Shown here in pieces: positions 58,280 through 64,000 of a stretch of DNA of 64,000 nt. Under the pieces are notes generated by a model, which was not told where the DNA came from, did no database searches, and saw only the letters and a program-made list of their open reading frames with translations. Made by a program: the position numbers and the translations under genes. Each line of letters opens with the position of its first letter. Positions within the stretch are counted from its first letter, which is position 1. Source of the DNA: Faecalibacterium prausnitzii (lineage in GTDB: Bacteria; Bacillota; Clostridia; Oscillospirales; Ruminococcaceae); NCBI RefSeq assembly GCF_003287495.1, contig NZ_PRLE01000003.1, positions 186,001 to 250,000 on the forward strand. The letters run 5' to 3'.

Positions 58280-59653
58280 TTACATGGCGATCCAGCCCAG
58301 TGCATTTGCCACCGAGCTGACCAGAATGATGGCTGCGAAAACGGGGCAGAGATACTGGATCATAAAGTTGAAGATGACCTTGCGGCGGAACGGTTTGCCG
58401 CTCAAAGTGACCTCTTCCTCGATCTTTTTGACACCGATGACGCGGGAGACCAGCAGGCAGGTGGTGATGGCCGCAATGGGCATCATGACGGAGTTGGTGA
58501 GGAAATCAAAGAAATCCAAAAACTGCATCCCGAACACGATCACGCCTGCCAGCGGGCCGTAGCCCAGGGCCGAGAGGCTGCCCAGCACCAGCATGATGAC
58601 GCCGATGAGGACAGTGGCCTGATGGCGGTCCCAACCCAGCTCGTCCTCAAAGGTGGAGACGGCGCTTTCGGTCAGGGCAATGGAGCTGGTGACCGCCGCA
58701 AACAGCACCAGCGTGAAAAACAGGATGCCCACCACGGTGCCAAGGCCCATGCTTTCGAACACCTTGGGGATGGTAATAAACATCAGGGCCGGGCCAGCCT
58801 GCAGGGTATCGGGGTCGCCGCCGGAGAACGAGAAGACCGCCGGAATGATCATCAGGCCCGCCATGATGGCAATGGCCGTGTCAAAAATTTCGACGTTCTC
58901 GGTGGACTCCTCAATCGAGACGTCCTTTTTCATATAGGAGCCGAACGTGACCAGAATGCCCATGGCGATGGACAGGGAATAGAACATCTGCCCCATGGCC
59001 GTGACGACGGTCATCCAGGAGAAATGGGCGACATTGGGCACGAGGAAATACTTCACACCCGCCAGCGCCCCGGGCCGGGTGACGGAGTAACCCGCAATGA
59101 TGACGGAAAGCACCACCAGAATGGGCATCATGACTTTGGAGACCCGTTCCACGCCGTTGCGGACGCCCGCAAAGATGATCGCCAGCGTGAAGATGGTGAA
59201 GATGACAAAGCAGATCTCCGCCGAAGCACCATTGGAGATGAACGACGAGAAATAGCCGTCCGTGGCCAGCTCCTTGCCGTGCCCGGCAACGTAATCCGCC
59301 AGGTACCGGATGACCCAGCCGCCAATGACCGAGTAATAGGGCACGATGAGGATGGGGATGATGGCGTTGATCCAGCCGCCGAACGAGAGCCCGCCCTTTT
59401 TGCCAAAGGCCGCGAAAGCGCCCACCGGGCTCTTCTTGGTCATCCGGCCCAGAGCCGTCTCCGCCACGATCATGGTATAGCCGAACGTGAACGCCAGCAG
59501 AATGTAGATGAGCAGAAAGATGCCGCCGCCATACTTGGCCGCCAGATACGGGAAACGCCAGATGTTGCCAAGGCCAACGGACGCGCCTGCGGCCGACAGC
59601 ACAAAGCCGATCTTGCCGGAGAACGCGCTCCGCTTTTTGTATTGAGGTTCCAT
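58280..59653 (-). CDS. Sodium-dependent transporter of the NSS family
   Basis: A 457-residue neurotransmitter:sodium symporter-type protein with 11-12 membrane segments. The signature 'SGKIGFVLSAAGASVGLGNIWRFPYLAAKYGGGIFLLIYI' carries the Na+ and substrate sites of helix 1. Bacterial members import amino acids such as tryptophan, tyrosine or leucine. The start is the ATG at 59653 after AAAGGAG. It stands alone, so the substrate cannot be inferred from neighbours. Confidence 0.92.
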   Translation of the reverse strand: MEPQYKKRSAFSGKIGFVLSAAGASVGLGNIWRFPYLAAKYGGGIFLLIYILLAFTFGYTMIVAETALGRMTKKSPVGAFAAFGKKGGLSFGGWINAIIPILIVPYYSVIGGWVIRYLADYVAGHGKELATDGYFSSFISNGASAEICFVIFTIFTLAIIFAGVRNGVERVSKVMMPILVVLSVIIAGYSVTRPGALAGVKYFLVPNVAHFSWMTVVTAMGQMFYSLSIAMGILVTFGSYMKKDVSIEESTENVEIFDTAIAIMAGLMIIPAVFSFSGGDPDTLQAGPALMFITIPKVFESMGLGTVVGILFFTLVLFAAVTSSIALTESAVSTFEDELGWDRHQATVLIGVIMLVLGSLSALGYGPLAGVIVFGMQFLDFFDFLTNSVMMPIAAITTCLLVSRVIGVKKIEEEVTLSGKPFRRKVIFNFMIQYLCPVFAAIILVSSVANALGWIAM

Positions 59654-59900
59654 GTTTTTCTCCTTTCCCAAATTCCAAAACGAACGAATCCAGTGTAACA
59701 CAGGCCATCGGCAAATTCAATGCACCGGAACAGTATGTTGCTATGCCCGACCCCGCAGGCGTTCTTGTGTTCCCCCCGCCGCCGTGTTACAATAGTCTCA
59801 GGCGTTTTTCGTGTTTTTTGTCAAAGCCGGTCGATTTTCGCCGTGCTTTGCTTTACGAATTGCACTTGATTGAAAAATTTCAACTCAAAGGAGAGAATTC

Positions 59901-61268
59901 ATGGCGCAGACCAGACAGGATATGGGGAGCGGCAATGTCAAAAAACTGCTGCTCCAGCTCATGATCCCCGCCGTTGTGGCTCAGGTGGTCAACCTGCTGT
60001 ACAACATCGTGGACCGTATTTATATCGGCCATATTGCGGGCATTGGCGCGGCGGCGCTGACGGGTGTGGGCCTGTTTGCCCCCATCCTGATGCTGCTCAA
60101 CGCGTTTGCCATGCTCATCGGCGCGGGCGGCGCGCCCCGCACGGCCATCGCGCTGGGGCAGGGCAACAAAGAAGAAGCCGAAAAGATCCTCGGCAACAGC
60201 TTTACCATGCTGCTGTTTTTTGCCGTGGTGCTTACCATCGGGTTCTATGCCGGGGCTCCCATCCTGCTGCGGCTCTTTGGTGCCAGCGAGGCCACCCTGC
60301 CCTATGCGCTGGCCTACAGCCGCATCTATATCCTGGGCTCGGTCTGTGTCCTCCTCGTCATGGGCATGAACCCCTTTATCACCACCCAGGGCTTTGCTAA
60401 GATCAGTATGCTGACCACCGTCATCGGCGCGGTGATCAACATCATCCTGGACCCCATCCTCATCTTTGTGCTGGACATGGGCGTGCGGGGTGCCGCCATT
60501 GCCACGGTGCTCAGCCAGGCCGTGGGTGCCTGCTGGATCCTGCGCTTCCTCACCGGGAGCAAGACCATCCTCCGGCTCCGCAAAGAGCACCTGCGGCCCG
60601 AGGGCCGGGTCATCCTGCCCGTGATGGGGCTGGGCATCTCCACCTTTGTAATGCTTTCCACCGAGAGCCTGCTCTCCATCAGCTTCAGCTCCAGCCTGGC
60701 CCGGTACGGCGGCGATGTGGCCGTGGGTGCCATGACCGTCATCACCAGCGTGTCCCAGCTCTGTACCCTGCCCATTCAGGGCATCTGCCAGGGCGGCCAG
60801 CCGGTCATGAGCTTCAACTTTGGCGCGGGCAATCAGGCCCGTGTGAAAGAGGCGTTCCGTTTCCAGTTCACCCTCTGCTTCGGGTACACCACCCTGTTCT
60901 GGCTGGGGATGATGCTGGTGCCCGGGCTGGTGGCCGGCATCTTCACCTCCGACGTCCCCCTCATCCAGTACACCACCTGGGCTATGCGCATCTACATGGC
61001 CGGTATCTTTGCCATGGGCGTTCAGATCGCCTGCCAGCAGAGCTTTATGGCGCTGGGGCAGGCCAAGGTCAGCCTCCTGCTGGCCTGCCTGCGTAAGCTC
61101 ATCCTCCTCATCCCGCTCATCTTCCTCCTGCCGCACCTCCTGCCGGACCCGGTGTTCGCGGTCTTCCTCGCGGAGCCCGTCAGCGACATCACGGCGGCCA
61201 GCATCACGGTGTTCACGTTCCTGTCCCGGTTCGATAAAATTCTCGATCGGGGCGCGGCGAACGTCTGA
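59901..61268 (+). CDS. MATE-family efflux transporter (second copy in the window)
   Basis: A 455-residue membrane protein with 12 predicted segments and the MATE start 'GNVKKLLLQLMIPAVVAQVVNLLYNIVDRIYIGHIAGIGAAALTGVGLFAPI'. The second half repeats the fold ('MGLGISTFVMLSTESLLSISFSSSLARYGG', 'ICQGGQPVMSFNFGAGNQARVKEAFRF'). It is only distantly similar to the MATE gene at 16030. A MarR-type regulator gene converges on it from the right, which may control it. Ribosome site AAAGGAGAG. Confidence 0.92.
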   Translation: MAQTRQDMGSGNVKKLLLQLMIPAVVAQVVNLLYNIVDRIYIGHIAGIGAAALTGVGLFAPILMLLNAFAMLIGAGGAPRTAIALGQGNKEEAEKILGNSFTMLLFFAVVLTIGFYAGAPILLRLFGASEATLPYALAYSRIYILGSVCVLLVMGMNPFITTQGFAKISMLTTVIGAVINIILDPILIFVLDMGVRGAAIATVLSQAVGACWILRFLTGSKTILRLRKEHLRPEGRVILPVMGLGISTFVMLSTESLLSISFSSSLARYGGDVAVGAMTVITSVSQLCTLPIQGICQGGQPVMSFNFGAGNQARVKEAFRFQFTLCFGYTTLFWLGMMLVPGLVAGIFTSDVPLIQYTTWAMRIYMAGIFAMGVQIACQQSFMALGQAKVSLLLACLRKLILLIPLIFLLPHLLPDPVFAVFLAEPVSDITAASITVFTFLSRFDKILDRGAANV

Positions 61269-61287
61269 GCGTATTTCTGGAACAAAA

Positions 61288-61325
61288 AAATCCATCGCTG
61301 TTTTTGACAGCGATGGATTTTTTCT
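61288..61325. terminator. Bidirectional terminator
   Basis: A 13-bp stem (61288-61300 with 61308-61320) flanked by A's and T's between the convergent MATE and MarR-type genes. Confidence 0.9.
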
Positions 61326-61334
61326 TTGCGGCTT

Positions 61335-61832
61335 TTATGCGTTGGTCTTCTCATCCTCCGCGACATGCTCCGGGGCCTCGGCCTGAACACGAGTCAGCAT
61401 ATCCATCTCGGGCATCAGCTCATGGCTGACCACCGAGAGCATTTCCTCAAGCTTTTTGCAGTCCTCCGGGGAGAACCGCTCCCTGGCACGCTCAATGACA
61501 GTGTGCAGGTAGGAATAGCTGATGTTGTAGTAGTTGATATACTTCTGAGTGGGGCGGAGATGGTACTCCCGGCGGTCCACCGTGGACTGGATCTTTTCCA
61601 CATAGCCCTTGCGGACCAGGCTGCCGATCTTATAAGCGGCATTGGGGGTGGAAATGCCCATCATCCGGGAAAACTCGGCAATGGTGGGCTCTCCCATGGC
61701 CATGATGCCCTCCATGCAGAACGACTCCACCGTGGTCAGGGTCGCCTCCCGGGTCGCAAAGCGCTGGAACACGCTCTGGTAAAAATGCAGTTTGAACTTG
61801 GTGTAGACTTCCTGAAACACTTCTTCCAGCAA
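61335..61832 (-). CDS. MarR-family winged-helix regulator
   Basis: A 165-residue regulator. The winged helix is 'TTVESFCMEGIMAMGEPTIAEFSRMMGISTPNAAYKIGSLVRKGYVEKIQSTVDRREYHLRPTQKY', with the DRRE wing typical of MarR proteins. Long helices at both ends would form the dimer. It lies tail-to-tail with the MATE gene and 88 bases before the NhaC stop on the same strand, so its target is uncertain; a drug-efflux role is plausible but not shown. Confidence 0.88.
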   Translation of the reverse strand: MLEEVFQEVYTKFKLHFYQSVFQRFATREATLTTVESFCMEGIMAMGEPTIAEFSRMMGISTPNAAYKIGSLVRKGYVEKIQSTVDRREYHLRPTQKYINYYNISYSYLHTVIERARERFSPEDCKKLEEMLSVVSHELMPEMDMLTRVQAEAPEHVAEDEKTNA

Positions 61833-61920
61833 GATGAACGCCCTCCTTGTGGCAAATTAACTCAATTTCTTTTAGTATATCACGTTTTGGAGGGAAAAAT
61901 CAACGCTTGTCGCAAAATTT

Positions 61921-63591
61921 TCAGCGAACAACTTTTTTGCCGTGGCCCGTCCGCACCCGGATGACGCTCAACACGATGAGCTCCAGGAAAATGGCGACGC
62001 CCAACAGTACCAGAGAGCTGACCAGATTGGCCCGGGCACCCAGCACGGCCTCCGACAGACCGGTGAGGACATAGCAGCCCGCCGAGACGCCGGCCACCGT
62101 CAGCGCATAGGGCAGCTGGGTGGAAACATGGTTCACATGGCTGCAATGGGCACCAGCCGAGGCCATGATGGTGGTGTCGGAGATCGGGGAGCAGTGGTCA
62201 CCGCAGACGGCGCCGGACAGGCAGGCCGCAATGGAGATGACCAGCATCTCTCCCTCCGGGAATGCATGGCAGACGATGGGGATGAGGATGGAGAACGTGC
62301 CCCAGGAGGTGCCGGTGGCAAAGGCCAGGAAGACGGCTACCACAAAGATGATGACCGGCAGCAGATACTGCAGCGCCGCGGCCGAGCCGCCCAGCAGGTT
62401 GGCGACGTAATATTTTGCACCCAGCAGGCCGGTCATACCGGACAGCGTCCAGGCGAGGGTCAGGATCAGCATGGGGCTGACCATGGCCTTGAAGCCCTCG
62501 GGGATGCAGGCGGCAAAGTCCTGGAACGTCATCACTTCCCGCACGCGGTAGAACACAAAGGTAAAGAGCAGGGCAATGCTGCTGCCCATGACAAGGCCCA
62601 TGGAAGCGTTGCAGTCCGCAAAGGCGGTAATGAAATCGGTGCCCTCAAAGAAGCCGCCGGTGTACACCATGCCAAAGATGCAGGCCACAATGAGGACGAT
62701 GACCGGGGCCACCAGGTCGATGACATGGCCCTTGGTGTCGGTGCCGTCGTCCACATCGTCGCCGTAGGGGCGGTCCTCGGTGGTGAAGAGGTCGCCGTTC
62801 ATGGCGTTGGTCTCATTCAGCTTCATGGGGCCGTAGTCCGTCCCGGTAAAGATGACGAACAGGCTCATGACCATGGTGAGGATGGCGTAATAGTTATACG
62901 GGATGGTGCGCAGGAACATGGTAAAGCCGTTGATGCCGGAGCCCTCGGGCACCGAGGAAGTAACAGCAGCAGCCCAGCTGGACACCGGCGCAATGATGCA
63001 GACGGGGGCCGCCGTGGCGTCAATCAGGTAGGCCAGCTTGGCGCGGGAGACTTTCTGACGGTCGGTGACCGGGCGCATGACCGAGCCGACGGTCAGGCAG
63101 TTGAAGTAGTCGTCCACAAAGATCATGATCCCCAGCAGCAGGGTGGCAAACTGTGCCCCGGCCCGGGTGTGGATATGGGTGGAGGCCCACCGGCCAAAGG
63201 CCGCGCTGCCGCCGGCCTTGTTCATCAGGGCCACCAGAATGCCCAGCATGACCAGGAAGACCAGGATCCCCACATTGCTGCTGTCGGACAGCTTGGACAC
63301 CATGCCGCCGTCCTCATTGAAGAACAGGGTGGTCAGGGCCAGCTCCAGGTTGCCGTTGGCGTAAAGCAGGGCACCGGTGGCAATGCCCACCAGCAGGGAA
63401 GTGTAGACTTCCTTGGTGTTCAGGGCCAGCACGATGGCCACCACCGGAGGCAGCAGGGAAAGTGCCGTGCTGTACACGGCGCAGGTGTAAGTAGACGGGT
63501 CTGCGATCTTGCCCGGTGTGGCAGACGTGCACCACAACAGCAGGCCGAAGACGAGCAGAGCGCCCACCCAGGAGAGATTGTTCTTTTTCAT
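61921..63591 (-). CDS. NhaC-family Na+/H+ antiporter
   Basis: A 556-residue membrane protein with about 12-13 segments. Characteristic stretches are 'VVAIVLALNTKEVYTSLLVGIATGALLY', 'FGRWASTHIHTRAGAQFATLLLGIMIFVDDYFNCLTVGSVMRPVTDRQKVSRAKLAYLIDATAAPVCIIAPVSSWAA' and 'FATGTSWGTFSILIPIVCHAF...CLSGAVCGDHCSPISDTTIMAS'. These are found in NhaC-type exchangers, including amino acid-linked ones. It would export Na+ for H+ or exchange related solutes. Single gene, ATG at 63591. Confidence 0.92.
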   Translation of the reverse strand: MKKNNLSWVGALLVFGLLLWCTSATPGKIADPSTYTCAVYSTALSLLPPVVAIVLALNTKEVYTSLLVGIATGALLYANGNLELALTTLFFNEDGGMVSKLSDSSNVGILVFLVMLGILVALMNKAGGSAAFGRWASTHIHTRAGAQFATLLLGIMIFVDDYFNCLTVGSVMRPVTDRQKVSRAKLAYLIDATAAPVCIIAPVSSWAAAVTSSVPEGSGINGFTMFLRTIPYNYYAILTMVMSLFVIFTGTDYGPMKLNETNAMNGDLFTTEDRPYGDDVDDGTDTKGHVIDLVAPVIVLIVACIFGMVYTGGFFEGTDFITAFADCNASMGLVMGSSIALLFTFVFYRVREVMTFQDFAACIPEGFKAMVSPMLILTLAWTLSGMTGLLGAKYYVANLLGGSAAALQYLLPVIIFVVAVFLAFATGTSWGTFSILIPIVCHAFPEGEMLVISIAACLSGAVCGDHCSPISDTTIMASAGAHCSHVNHVSTQLPYALTVAGVSAGCYVLTGLSEAVLGARANLVSSLVLLGVAIFLELIVLSVIRVRTGHGKKVVR

Positions 63592-63669
63592 GAAAATGAT
63601 TCCTCTTGAAGATCAGGTTTGTTTTGGGGTGTGGCGGGGCAGACTATCCCCCAGAAAGGAAGAGAGGGG

Positions 63670-63882
63670 GTGTTTGCCGCGCCGGATTATAAAGCGTTGT
63701 ATTTTGAGCTGTTCCGCGCCAGCGAGCAGGCCGCCCGCCTGTTGTGGGAGGCCCAGCAGAAAGCCGAGCAGGAGGCCCTGCGGGCCGACCCGCCGCCGCT
63801 GGAACTGGAACCTCTCCGTCATCGCTCACGCGATGCCACCTCCCCTGTCGAGGGGAGGCCTTGGCAGTCGGATGAAAGTTGA
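63670..63882 (+). CDS. Small hypothetical protein ending inside a repeat
   Basis: A 70-residue frame, start taken as GTG at 63670 after GAAAGGAAGAG; an ATG at 63619 is also in frame. Residues VFAAPDYKALYFELFRASEQAARLLWEAQQKAEQEAL form a helical pattern like small proteins common in Faecalibacterium-type genomes. From about residue 47 on, the codons lie in the dispersed repeat beginning at 63808, so the natural C-terminus was probably replaced by repeat sequence. Function unknown. Confidence 0.5.
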   Translation: MFAAPDYKALYFELFRASEQAARLLWEAQQKAEQEALRADPPPLELEPLRHRSRDATSPVEGRPWQSDES

Positions 63883-63991
63883 TCTATTTGCCAAAGGCTC
63901 CCCTGTTAGGAAAGACTCCCCCGGCCGGGGGAGGTGGCACGAAAGTGCCGAAAGGGGAGTGGCTGGCGAGCGAAGTTCGACTGAGAGGTTT
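63808..63991. repeat. Dispersed hairpin repeat, composite copy (R5)
   Basis: Two units face each other: GAACCTCTCCGTC at the left and, on the minus strand, TAAACCTCTCAGTCG at the right (63992-63979). The right unit is the long form with the CGGCACTT...GTGCC and CTCCCCCGG/CCGGGGGAG hairpins and AGGGGAGCC..TTGGCA, closely matching the copy after prmA. The left unit has CTCCCCTGTCGAGGGGAG and CCTTGGCA. Outer ends form inverted AACCTCTC/GAGAGGTT repeats. Confidence 0.8.
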
Positions 63992-64000
63992 AATTCTTTT

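Overview
The window looks like chromosome of a Gram-positive gut anaerobe of the Clostridia, most likely Faecalibacterium or a close Oscillospiraceae relative. This is inferred from the coding style, not from a marker gene. The signs are GC-rich, tightly packed genes, AGGAGG ribosome sites, a split transketolase, an hsp20 gene under a CIRCE operator, many small secreted proteins with an SRRSFLK start, and short dispersed palindromic repeats.

Positions 1-8466 are the right part of an integrated mobile element that sits against the 3' end of a tRNA-Lys gene. It carries the end of a type III methyltransferase gene, its restriction/helicase partner, a structured intergenic stretch, then a replication/transfer block (ParB-like, RepA_N-like, DnaC-like), an excisionase and a tyrosine recombinase. 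This part is visibly less GC-rich than the rest. Its left end lies outside the window.

Positions 8786-15968 hold two tandem DUF3048-type lipoproteins, three small twin-arginine secreted proteins, a histidine phosphatase, an XRE regulator and a phosphoribosyltransferase-like protein whose PRPP loop has lost its acidic pair. A MATE pump (16030-17409) precedes a complete minus-strand histidine operon (17493-25766) in the order hisZG-D-C-B-H-A-F-IE-histidinol phosphatase, with HisZ and HisG fused in one reading frame.

Positions 26081-33656 hold hsp20, an orphan antitoxin, thioredoxin, both transketolase halves, an ECF S component behind a structured terminator-bearing leader, a SstT-type transporter, an enolase-superfamily epimerase and an acetyltransferase. 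A short AraC regulator leads to a pstSCAB-phoU operon (34545-38719). Two more small secreted proteins follow, each ending in the same 46-nt terminator, then a GlcNAc block (nagB-nagA-GNAT and a PTS EIICB).

Positions 44914-63882 hold prmA-rsmE, a divergent PTS enzyme I overlapping a patatin, a LytTR regulator with a degenerate receiver, a glycosyltransferase, aminopeptidase P, a GntR/membrane protein pair with a clear operator, two G3E metallochaperone-like GTPases, a small membrane protein, an NSS transporter, a second MATE pump, a MarR regulator, an NhaC antiporter and a small ORF.

A family of hairpin-rich repeats (at about 22.8, 34.4, 45.8, 51.6, 57.7 and 63.8 kb) recurs, most copies starting directly at the stop codon of a gene. 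These repeats, the small secreted protein family, the leader RNA at 29.8 kb and the cluster of proteins with altered active sites are the least explained parts of the window.
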